Part shown: one piece after another, positions 1 to 5,324 of the stretch
Layout: each line of letters starts with the position of its first letter
Position numbering within the stretch: the stretch's first letter is position 1
Source of the DNA: Desulfobacteraceae bacterium
Lineage (GTDB): Bacteria; Desulfobacterota; Desulfobacteria; Desulfobacterales; UBA11574
Direction: 5' to 3'
DNA length: 5,703 bases
Assembly (NCBI GenBank): GCA_029857875.1
Contig: JAOUGB010000178.1
Location: forward strand, 1-5,703
Position numbers and translations under genes: made by a program
The notes under the pieces: model-generated
The model's database searches: none
What the model saw: only the letters and a program-made list of their open reading frames with translations
What the model was told of the DNA's origin: nothing

Positions 1-22
1 TGGTTGATTTTATTCCGGACAT
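1..22 (-). CDS. 5' end of an unidentified fourth operon gene (partial)
   Basis: Only seven codons are visible (MSGIKST) before the gene leaves the window. The case for a real start is the ribosome-binding site: on the minus strand AAGGAGG (35-29) sits six bases before an ATG at 22, as strong as the site of the binding-protein gene. The start lies 35 bases after the stop codon of the Usp gene, on the same strand, so it is probably the next gene of the TRAP operon. Seven residues are too few to assign a family, and no function is proposed. Confidence 0.6.
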
Positions 23-28
23 CTTTGC

Positions 29-35
29 CCTCCTT
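29..35 (-). promoter_or_regulatory. Ribosome-binding site of the partial downstream gene
   Basis: AAGGAGG on the minus strand with a six-base spacer (GCAAAG) to the ATG at 22. It is the main evidence that another gene starts here, because the visible coding part is so short. Confidence 0.6.
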
Positions 36-57
36 CCAGAAAATGGTCCGTGACAGG

Positions 58-552
58 TTATGCAAGTATTATTTTATTTCTGAGTCGTTCAGCGCTCTTT
101 GCGTCACGAAAAGAGATGATCGGCACTGGAGACCGACGGAAAAGCTTTTCAGCTACCGATCCGATAAGGACATGTTCAAGGTCGCTACGTCCCTTGACCC
201 CCATAACGATCATATCGATATTTTCTTTGACAATGAGTTTCAGTAGTTCATCTATCGGGTTCCCGACTTTGAATATAGTCCGGATTTTTTTACGATCAAA
301 GGAAGACTTTTCCATGAAATGTTCCAGCATTTCCTTTCGTTCCGCCTTGATCCCTTCAGCGTAATGTTCAGCATCGACTTCATATCCCATGGATGCAACC
401 ATCCTAACCGCTGAAATATCCCGAGAATTAATAATGCTGGCAATAATCAGTTCAGCGTTCAAAAGTTGAGCAATTTGAGCGGCATAATTGAAAAGGCCTT
501 CTGAATATGATGTAAAAGCCATCGCAACCATTATTTTCTTTACATTATCCAT
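58..552 (-). CDS. Universal stress protein (UspA family), TRAP-operon linked
   Basis: This is a 164-residue cytoplasmic protein with a single Usp domain, the usual length for a one-domain UspA protein. The N-terminal beta strand (KKIMVAMAF, 5-13) leads into an amphipathic helix, and the C-terminal half has the nucleotide-loop signature G-2x-G-9x-G-S at G118, G121, G131 and S132, followed by the typical SPVPII strand (141-146). The Asp normally found at the end of the first strand (as in P-T-D-F-S) is replaced by Ala12, so nucleotide binding may be altered. The ATG at 552 follows AAAAGGAG with a six-base spacer. The gene starts 45 bases after the permease stop, on the same strand, so co-transcription is likely. 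In Halomonas elongata the Usp TeaD is encoded next to the ectoine TRAP transporter TeaABC, binds ATP and regulates transport. A similar role here is inferred from position only. Family assignment is secure; the partner is not. Confidence 0.93.
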   Translation of the reverse strand: MDNVKKIMVAMAFTSYSEGLFNYAAQIAQLLNAELIIASIINSRDISAVRMVASMGYEVDAEHYAEGIKAERKEMLEHFMEKSSFDRKKIRTIFKVGNPIDELLKLIVKENIDMIVMGVKGRSDLEHVLIGSVAEKLFRRSPVPIISFRDAKSAERLRNKIILA

Positions 553-597
553 AATATTCTCCTTTTATTGAACCAAGACGCTATTTCATCTGGCGCA

Positions 598-2688
598 TCA
601 GGTTGCAGAAACGGCAACCGCCTTTGGAATGCGGGGCCTTTGCAGCAAATACAGAAGGCCCAAAATAGCCAAACCGATGGGATAAACCCAGTAACGCTGA
701 TCATACGGCAGACCGATCCAGGAAGAAACTGCGTCAGGACGCATAAGAATGAAGGTAACGCATAGAAACAGCGGCAACTCGTAGAACTTGTTACGCGCTA
801 CGAACCAGCCCTGGGTTGCAGAAGCGAATGCAAAGTTTCCCATGCATGCCATGACAAAGATAAGAATTCCCTGTGGCCAGCTGGTGATATTGTGAAGAAT
901 CAGGTCGCTGTTGAAAATAAACATAAACGGCAAAATAGCGGTCCGGATATCGTACATAAATCCCTGTATGCCGGTTGCAATCGGTGGTGACTTGGCAATG
1001 GCGGCAGCAGCATAGGCCGCCAGGCCCACGGGCGGGGTGTCATCCGCAAGAATTCCAAAATAGAAACAGAACAGGTGGGCAGACATCAAAGGAACAACCC
1101 ATTCCTGGTTGCCTGCAATGGTAACGATAGCCGGTGCTGTCAGAGAAGCCATGACAATATATGTGGCCGTTGTGGGGAGTCCCATGCCGATGATAAGGCT
1201 GGCAAAGGCGGTGATCACCAGCATCAGATAGATGTTGCCCATGGAGATGACGTCGATGACCTCTGTGATGAGACCGCCGAGTCCCAGAGCAACAACGCCC
1301 ACGATGATTCCTGCGGCGGCGGTGGCAAGGGCAACGGCAACCATGTTTCGGGCACCGGTGGCAAGAGCGGAGAAAATGTCGATAATACTCTGTTTAAATG
1401 CGGGAGCAATGGGCTGTTTGTTCAGGTATGCTTTTACAGGACCCTGGAACAGCATGAGGATTGCTATGACCCATATTGCATTAAAAGCTGCCAATTCGGG
1501 CGAATGTCGAACGACAATCAGTTCATATAAGAGCATACAAATAGGTACGAGAAAGTGTGCGCCGCCAATCAGGGTTTTAAAAAAGACCGGGAGTTCTTCG
1601 CGCGGTATGCCTTTAAGTCCCAGCTTGGATGCTTCAATATGAACAATATAGAACAAGGCGGCATAGGAGGCAAAGGCGGGTATGGCGGCCGCTTTGACGA
1701 CTTGGATATAGGGAACGTTGACATACTCGGCAATAATGAAAGCAGCCGCACCCATGATCGGCGGCGCCAGCTGTCCGTCTGTGCTTGCCGCAACTTCAAC
1801 AGCCGCTGCTTTAGTGGCCGGATAGCCGACTTTTTTCATCATGGGAATGGTAAATGTTCCTGTGGTTACGATATTGGCAATGCTTGAGCCGGATACCATG
1901 CCCGTTAGTCCGCTGCCCACAATTGCAGCCTTGGCAGGGCCGCCTTTAAACCCGCCCAAAAGGCTCATAGCCAGTTGTATAAAATAATGACCTGCACCCG
2001 CCTTGTCGAGCATGGCCCCAAAAAGGACAAACAGAAAGACAATGGTTGCGGAAACATCTAAGGGAATACCGTAAATCCCTTCCGTGGACATGGTCATCTG
2101 TCCCACGAACCGGTTCATTGAAACGCCCTTAAACGAAATGACATCCGGCATATAGGGGCCGAAAAAGGAATAGAAACAAAACAACAAGGCAATGATCGGC
2201 AAGGCAGGTCCGATTACCCGTCGTGACGCCTCGAGCAAAAGCACGGTAAGGGTGAGTCCGATCACAATATCCCGTGTTATGGGTGCACCGTAGCGGGTCG
2301 TAAGCCCCGCATAATCGATGGCGATATACAGTGCGGAAAAAGCGGCCACGATTGCGATAATATAGTCGAATATTGGAATCCTGTCGGTGGCGGACAGAAA
2401 TTTGAGGCCGAAACGTGCTTTTTTAAAAAAAGGATAGTTCAGAAAAACAATCAGCAGGGCAAAACCAAGATGGATGGCCCTTATAAAAGTGGAATCGAGA
2501 ATCAACCAGCTTGCGATGGAAAGCTGAAAAAAACTCCAGATCACCGCAATCGTGGGAATAACGAATTTGGAAGGCCCCTTGGGACGACGGCTGATTCCTT
2601 CTTCTTCTTCGGCCAACCGTTTCGCCAGCTCCAGACCTTCATCCTCCTCCAAGCTCTTATCCTGCTTATGGATTTCATTCTCGCTCAT
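598..2688 (-). CDS. TRAP transporter fused permease (4TM + 12TM, TAXI type)
   Basis: This is a 696-residue inner-membrane protein joining the small DctQ-like and large DctM-like TRAP subunits in one chain, the arrangement typical of TAXI transporters. TRAP systems are secondary transporters that use an ion gradient, usually Na+, to take up a solute delivered by a periplasmic binding protein. The acidic, charged N-terminus (about 1-40) is probably cytoplasmic. Hydrophobic helices then run almost to the C-terminus. Recognisable large-subunit motifs are GSGLTGMVSGSSIANIV (258-274), STDGQLAPPIMGAAAF (302-317), GMGLPTTATYIV (501-512) and ADDTPPVGLAAYAAAA (548-563). I place the start at the ATG at 2688, because AGGTGA (2699-2694) lies five bases before it. 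The in-frame GTG at 2697, which would add three residues, overlaps that site. The gene follows the binding-protein gene after 149 bases that include a terminator-like hairpin, and precedes the usp gene by 45 bases. The substrate cannot be read from the sequence; TAXI systems are poorly characterised, with organic acids or glutamate-like compounds reported for some. Confidence 0.95.
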   Translation of the reverse strand: MSENEIHKQDKSLEEDEGLELAKRLAEEEEGISRRPKGPSKFVIPTIAVIWSFFQLSIASWLILDSTFIRAIHLGFALLIVFLNYPFFKKARFGLKFLSATDRIPIFDYIIAIVAAFSALYIAIDYAGLTTRYGAPITRDIVIGLTLTVLLLEASRRVIGPALPIIALLFCFYSFFGPYMPDVISFKGVSMNRFVGQMTMSTEGIYGIPLDVSATIVFLFVLFGAMLDKAGAGHYFIQLAMSLLGGFKGGPAKAAIVGSGLTGMVSGSSIANIVTTGTFTIPMMKKVGYPATKAAAVEVAASTDGQLAPPIMGAAAFIIAEYVNVPYIQVVKAAAIPAFASYAALFYIVHIEASKLGLKGIPREELPVFFKTLIGGAHFLVPICMLLYELIVVRHSPELAAFNAIWVIAILMLFQGPVKAYLNKQPIAPAFKQSIIDIFSALATGARNMVAVALATAAAGIIVGVVALGLGGLITEVIDVISMGNIYLMLVITAFASLIIGMGLPTTATYIVMASLTAPAIVTIAGNQEWVVPLMSAHLFCFYFGILADDTPPVGLAAYAAAAIAKSPPIATGIQGFMYDIRTAILPFMFIFNSDLILHNITSWPQGILIFVMACMGNFAFASATQGWFVARNKFYELPLFLCVTFILMRPDAVSSWIGLPYDQRYWVYPIGLAILGLLYLLQRPRIPKAVAVSAT

Positions 2689-2693
2689 GGCTG

Positions 2694-2699
2694 TCACCT
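2694..2699 (-). promoter_or_regulatory. Ribosome-binding site of the TRAP permease gene
   Basis: AGGTGA on the minus strand, five bases before the ATG at 2688. It decides the start: the upstream in-frame GTG at 2697-2695 falls inside this site and is unlikely to be the initiation codon. Confidence 0.55.
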
Positions 2700-2764
2700 A
2701 ATCTATAGTATCAATTTAGCCTTTGAAAAGAATTATTGTATCCAGATAATCTTACTTGCCCTAA

Positions 2765-2812
2765 TAAAAAAATGGCGGCGGGCCCGTATCCATAAACACT
2801 GGCTTCGCCGCC
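2765..2812 (-). terminator. Terminator-like hairpin between binding-protein and permease genes (possible attenuator)
   Basis: In the operon transcript GGCGGCG (2812-2806) can pair perfectly with CGCCGCC (2780-2774). The roughly 25-base loop can add a further GCC/GGC pairing. One base after the stem comes a run of seven U residues (2772-2766). GC-rich stem plus U-run is the form of an intrinsic terminator, but it lies inside the operon, 25 bases past the binding-protein stop and about 75 bases before the permease ribosome-binding site. I infer partial termination or 3'-end protection of the binding-protein mRNA, giving more binding protein than permease. The large loop may make it leaky. A full terminator would require a separate permease promoter in the remaining AT-rich stretch, and I see no clear one. 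Confidence 0.6.
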
Positions 2813-2837
2813 TGGCAATTTAGGAGTACGGCTTTGA

Positions 2838-3818
2838 TTATTTCAGGCCGGCTTCCTTGTAATACTTCATTGCACCCGGATGGATCGGTGCAGACAGACC
2901 TTCCAGCATATTTGTTTTGGTCAAAACCTGAAAGGCCGGATGCAGCTTTTTAAATTCTTCGAAGTTTTCAAATACCTCTTTGGTAATCGCGTATACCACT
3001 TTATCCGTCACTTTTGCCGAAGTGACAAAAGTTGCCTTGACACCGAACGTCTGAACATCTTCTTTGTTGTCAGCATTTGGATAAAGCGTAATCGGTATAA
3101 TCGCCGGCGCATAGTAAGGGTATTTTGCCAGCAATTTATCAACACCGGTGATGGAAGCAAAGCGGACCTTTCTTTTTCCGGATGTTGCTTCCATGATCGA
3201 TCCATTGGGATGTCCCACCGTGTAAAAGAAGGCATCGATTCTTCCGTCCTGGAGAAGGCTGGCGGATTCAGCAGCCTTGATTCCTTCTGCCTGCAAGTCT
3301 TTTTCATAATCGATTCCGACTGCTTCAAGTGCATCGATGGAGTTCTGACGCTGGCCTGAACCGGGATTGCCGATGTTTACCTTTTTTCCTTTGAGATCCA
3401 TGATACTTTTGATACCTGCATCCACCGCAGCAACCAGCGTGATGGATTCGGGATGGATACTGAATACGGCCCGAACATCTTTCTGAGGACCTGCATCTTT
3501 CCATTCGGCAAGGCCGTGGATGGCCTGATATTGGCGGTCGGATTGGACCACGCCGAAGTCCAGATCTCCGGACATAACGGCATTGACGTTGAACACCGAT
3601 CCTCCGGTGGATTCCACGGTGCAGCGAATACCATACACATCCCTCTTTTGGTTTACGATTTTAGCAATGGCGCCGCCGGTGGGATAATAAACGCCGGTAA
3701 TGCCGCCGGTACCAATGGTTACATAGGTTGTTTTGGCCTGCGCGGTTGTGGGCGTTCCTCCCATAAAAACGGCAAATCCAAAGACAAGCGCAATGCCGAT
3801 AACTAAAACTTTCTTCAT
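2838..3818 (-). CDS. TAXI family TRAP transporter solute-binding protein
   Basis: This is a 326-residue exported binding protein, the normal length for the TAXI (TRAP-associated extracytoplasmic immunogenic) family. A signal peptide spans about residues 1-28 (MKK, hydrophobic core VLVIGIALVFGFAVF, cleavage after AQA). There is no lipobox Cys, so it should be free in the periplasm. The mature N-terminus carries the family motif TIGTGGITGVYYPTGGAIA (34-52), then VESTGGSVFNVNAV (68-81), LDFGVVQSD (86-94) and GNPGSGQR (150-157), which line the ligand cleft in family members. The structurally known TAXI protein from Thermus binds glutamate or glutamine; the ligand here is unknown. I choose the ATG at 3818 because AAGGAGG (3830-3824) lies five bases upstream. 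A longer reading from a TTG at 3836 would run through this site and put six extra residues (beginning MSKEVQ) before the signal peptide. It is the first gene of the minus-strand transporter operon. Confidence 0.95.
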   Translation of the reverse strand: MKKVLVIGIALVFGFAVFMGGTPTTAQAKTTYVTIGTGGITGVYYPTGGAIAKIVNQKRDVYGIRCTVESTGGSVFNVNAVMSGDLDFGVVQSDRQYQAIHGLAEWKDAGPQKDVRAVFSIHPESITLVAAVDAGIKSIMDLKGKKVNIGNPGSGQRQNSIDALEAVGIDYEKDLQAEGIKAAESASLLQDGRIDAFFYTVGHPNGSIMEATSGKRKVRFASITGVDKLLAKYPYYAPAIIPITLYPNADNKEDVQTFGVKATFVTSAKVTDKVVYAITKEVFENFEEFKKLHPAFQVLTKTNMLEGLSAPIHPGAMKYYKEAGLK

Positions 3819-3823
3819 TTGAA

Positions 3824-3830
3824 CCTCCTT
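3824..3830 (-). promoter_or_regulatory. Ribosome-binding site of the TAXI binding-protein gene
   Basis: A full-consensus AAGGAGG on the minus strand, five bases before the ATG at 3818. It fixes the start at 3818 and argues against the TTG at 3836. Confidence 0.8.
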
Positions 3831-3920
3831 ACTCAATATACGGTTACGGGTTAGTAAAAAATACCTGATCTTTTACATATTGTTATCTCCCCTCCTTCTT
3901 TTTATTTTTATAATATAAAT

Positions 3921-3939
3921 AGTAAACCTACTGTTTATT
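3921..3939. promoter_or_regulatory. Possible operator palindrome upstream of the TRAP operon
   Basis: TAAAC (3923-3927) and GTTTA (3933-3937) form a perfect inverted repeat around a five-base centre, extendable by one wobble and one A/T pair to 3921-3939. It lies about 105 bases before the binding-protein start, beside a very AT-rich segment (3901-3920) with several -10-like hexamers on the minus strand (TATATT, TATTAT, TATAAA). None has a convincing -35 box at the right distance, so I cannot place the operon promoter. A dimeric regulator site is an inference from symmetry and position. Short AT-rich palindromes also occur by chance. Confidence 0.25.
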
Positions 3940-4008
3940 TAATCGGTAATAACTCATGCAATTTAGGTGCTATTGAGGAGTGGGGTATTTGATGAATAAC
4001 ATTCAGTT

Positions 4009-4029
4009 AATCACGTAAAATCACAGTAA
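4009..4029. repeat. Short tandem direct repeat (10/11 bases)
   Basis: AATCACGTAA (4009-4018) is followed at once by AATCACAGTAA (4019-4029), the same unit with one inserted A. The period is about one helical turn, which would suit two adjacent protein sites on one DNA face. That function is speculative, and two copies of a 10-mer may be chance. Confidence 0.3.
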
Positions 4030-4078
4030 GTCAAGCCTTAAATTTAAATCTCAAGTTTCACACCTTTTAATTCATGAT

Positions 4079-4139
4079 CTCCGAGGCGTAGGCTCTACGA
4101 GCCGGAGGCTGAAGCCTTATCTGGTGCCATTTGGATAGG
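4079..4139. other. Cluster of small stem-loops in the intergenic region
   Basis: Several stems sit close together. CTCCG (4079-4083) pairs with CGGAG (4103-4107) and encloses CGTAG/CTACG (4087-4091 with 4095-4099, three-base loop). AGGC/GCCT (4106-4109 with 4114-4117) forms a four-base-loop hairpin that shares bases with the first. CCTTATC (4115-4121) can pair with GATAGG (4134-4139) with one bulge. This patch is much richer in GC than its AT-rich surroundings. No U-run follows on either strand, so it is not a normal terminator. It could be a structured RNA or the remnant of a dispersed repeat. The octamer GAGGCGTA (4083-4090) recurs at 5241-5248 inside the long palindrome near the right end. 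Confidence 0.3.
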
Positions 4140-4270
4140 TCTTATTCAAGTGAATTTTGATGGAGTTTATCCCATCGCCATATATTTTCCCAAAAGGCGA
4201 TATGAATTATGACATCGCAGCGTGTTCCAATATTTTAGGATTTGTGATGTAATATTCGAACATAGGAGTG

Positions 4271-4299
4271 TTGCAAATTTTGAATTTGTCATTTAAAAC
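4271..4299 (+). promoter_or_regulatory. Weak candidate promoter of the glycosyltransferase gene, with palindrome
   Basis: TTGCAA (4271-4276) and TAAAAC (4294-4299) are 17 bases apart, the ideal sigma-70 spacing, but each matches the consensus in only four positions. A perfect inverted repeat, CAAATT-TTG-AATTTG (4274-4288), overlaps the -35 box and could be an operator. Transcription from here would start only a few bases before the ATG at 4308, giving a nearly leaderless mRNA. This fits the absence of a Shine-Dalgarno site. Confidence 0.25.
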
Positions 4300-4307
4300 G
4301 ATCAAAT

Positions 4308-5153
4308 ATGGAAAAGATGAATAAAATAGGAAAAAAACCTCAGGTGAGTATTATCATTCCGACGTATAACCGCGGCTGGATCATTAAAGAGGCCATCGAT
4401 TCCGTACTGGCACAGGATTATACAGAATTTGAGTTGATCGTCGTGGACGACGGTTCCACAGATCATACATCTGACGTTTTAGATTCCTACAGGAACATTA
4501 TTAAGGTTCTTTCCCAGAAGAATAAGGGGGTGAGTGCTGCCCGAAACCGGGGAATTGCAGAAGCATCCGGAAAGTTTATCGCTTTCCTTGACTCGGATGA
4601 TCTCTGGCTGTCCCAAAAACTTTCCGTGCAGATTGAATTTTTTAATCAAACGCCGGATGCTTTAATTTGCCAGACCGAGGAAGTTTGGATCAGAAACGGA
4701 CTCAGGGTCAACCCTAAAAAACGACACAAAAAGCCTTCGGGGATGATTTTTAAACCTTCCCTGGAATTATGTCTTGTCAGCCCGTCGGCGGTAATGATCC
4801 AACGAAGTCTGTTTGACAGGGTAGGGGAGTTTGATGAAACCCTGCCGGCCTGTGAGGACTATGATCTATGGCTTAGAATCAGTTGCAGGTTTCCGATTCA
4901 CCTTATTGATACGCCGCTGATTATCAAACGGGGCGGTCATGACGATCAGCTTTCTTCAAGGGCTGGTCTCGATAAGTTCCGAATCAAAGCCATCGAAAAA
5001 ATCATCAAGAGCGGGCTTCTGTTAGATGATCAACACCGGGCGGCGGTTAAAACGCTCAAAAAAAAATGTGATATCTATGCAGCCGGATGCCGAAAACGGG
5101 GACGAGAAGAAGAAGCGCTTTATTACACTTCGTTTTCAAAAAGGTTTAGATAA
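4308..5153 (+). CDS. Family 2 glycosyltransferase (GT-A fold)
   Basis: This is a 281-residue soluble protein with one GT2 domain and no signal peptide or membrane helix. It should act in the cytoplasm, moving a sugar from an NDP-sugar to a glycan or lipid-linked acceptor with inversion. The nucleotide-binding strand is VSIIIPTYNRG (13-23). DDGS (47-50) follows, then GVSAARNRG (74-82), the metal-binding DxD-type motif DSDD (95-98), and the catalytic-base region CEDYDLWLR (182-190). A later GGHDDQLS (209-216) and a basic C-terminal tail complete it. Sugar and acceptor cannot be predicted. The ATG at 4308 has no clear Shine-Dalgarno site; the ATG at 4317 (M4) is an alternative, preceded by GGAAAAG directly against the codon. 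The frame is closed upstream by a stop at 4281. The gene stands alone rather than in a polysaccharide cluster, divergent from the TRAP operon and convergent with the helicase gene. Confidence 0.93.
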   Translation: MEKMNKIGKKPQVSIIIPTYNRGWIIKEAIDSVLAQDYTEFELIVVDDGSTDHTSDVLDSYRNIIKVLSQKNKGVSAARNRGIAEASGKFIAFLDSDDLWLSQKLSVQIEFFNQTPDALICQTEEVWIRNGLRVNPKKRHKKPSGMIFKPSLELCLVSPSAVMIQRSLFDRVGEFDETLPACEDYDLWLRISCRFPIHLIDTPLIIKRGGHDDQLSSRAGLDKFRIKAIEKIIKSGLLLDDQHRAAVKTLKKKCDIYAAGCRKRGREEEALYYTSFSKRFR

Positions 5154-5180
5154 TGTCCTGACAAGAAGCAAGTAAAATAT

Positions 5181-5323
5181 GTTTCCAATTCAAAAATGAG
5201 ATGTTTTTCCGATGAGCAAGGCCGCACAAGGGTTTTTGTTGAGGCGTACATTTACGTACGCCGCAGACGGAAACCCGCGGAGAACGCCGCTCATCGGAAA
5301 AAGAGCCATTTTTGAATGGAAAC
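5181..5323. repeat. 143-base nested palindrome; candidate miniature inverted-repeat element
   Basis: The outer arms GTTTCCAATTCAAAAATG (5181-5198) and CATTTTTGAATGGAAAC (5307-5323) pair over 17 positions with one bulged A. After a small internal loop, TTTTTCCGATGAGC (5204-5217) pairs perfectly with GCTCATCGGAAAAA (5289-5302), 14 base pairs. Further in, CCGC (5222-5225) pairs with GCGG (5277-5280), GGGTTT (5230-5235) with AAACCC (5271-5276), and GGCGTAC (5243-5249) with GTACGCC (5256-5262) around a six-base loop. The whole stretch can thus fold as one long hairpin on either strand. It fills most of the gap between two convergent genes and ends one base from the helicase stop codon. Runs of A, not U, follow the main inner stem on both strands, so it is not a standard intrinsic terminator, although it may stop transcription from both sides. 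I see no clear target-site duplication and no transposase. Confidence 0.75.
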
Positions 5324-5324
5324 T

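Larger units (their letters stand above)
3831..4270. other. AT-rich divergent intergenic region without a supported gene
   Basis: The two flanking genes are transcribed away from each other, so both promoters should lie in this region. No open reading frame with a ribosome-binding site is seen on either strand. Visible items are a purine-rich leader with an ATG directly followed by TAA (minus strand, 3878-3873), the palindrome at 3921-3939, a 10/11-base tandem repeat (4009-4029), a stem-loop cluster (4079-4139) and a six-base-pair hairpin, ATCGCC/GGCGAT, at 4174-4201. A small RNA gene is possible in 4079-4201, but nothing matches an RNA family I know. Confidence 0.5.

Noticed and set aside
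4..246. Plus-strand frame antisense to usp
   Set aside because: It is a shadow of the well-supported usp gene, with no ribosome-binding site and no recognisable product.
1075..1530. Plus-strand frame rich in Gly, Asp, His and Asn, antisense to the permease
   Set aside because: The composition is what the complement of a hydrophobic membrane-protein gene gives. There is no start signal.
4114..4130. Sigma-54-like box (TGGCAC on the minus strand)
   Set aside because: TGGCAC is present, but the required TTGC element five bases downstream is absent (AAGG instead).
4268..4324. Short plus-strand leader peptide frame starting near GTG/TTG 4268-4271, after AGGAG
   Set aside because: The spacing from AGGAG to these codons is zero to two bases, too short for initiation, and the 17-19 codon product has no recognisable feature.
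5181..5323. Ordinary bidirectional intrinsic terminator
   Set aside because: The structure is far longer than needed and the main inner stem is followed by A-runs rather than U-runs on both strands. It may still block transcription, but the standard form is absent.
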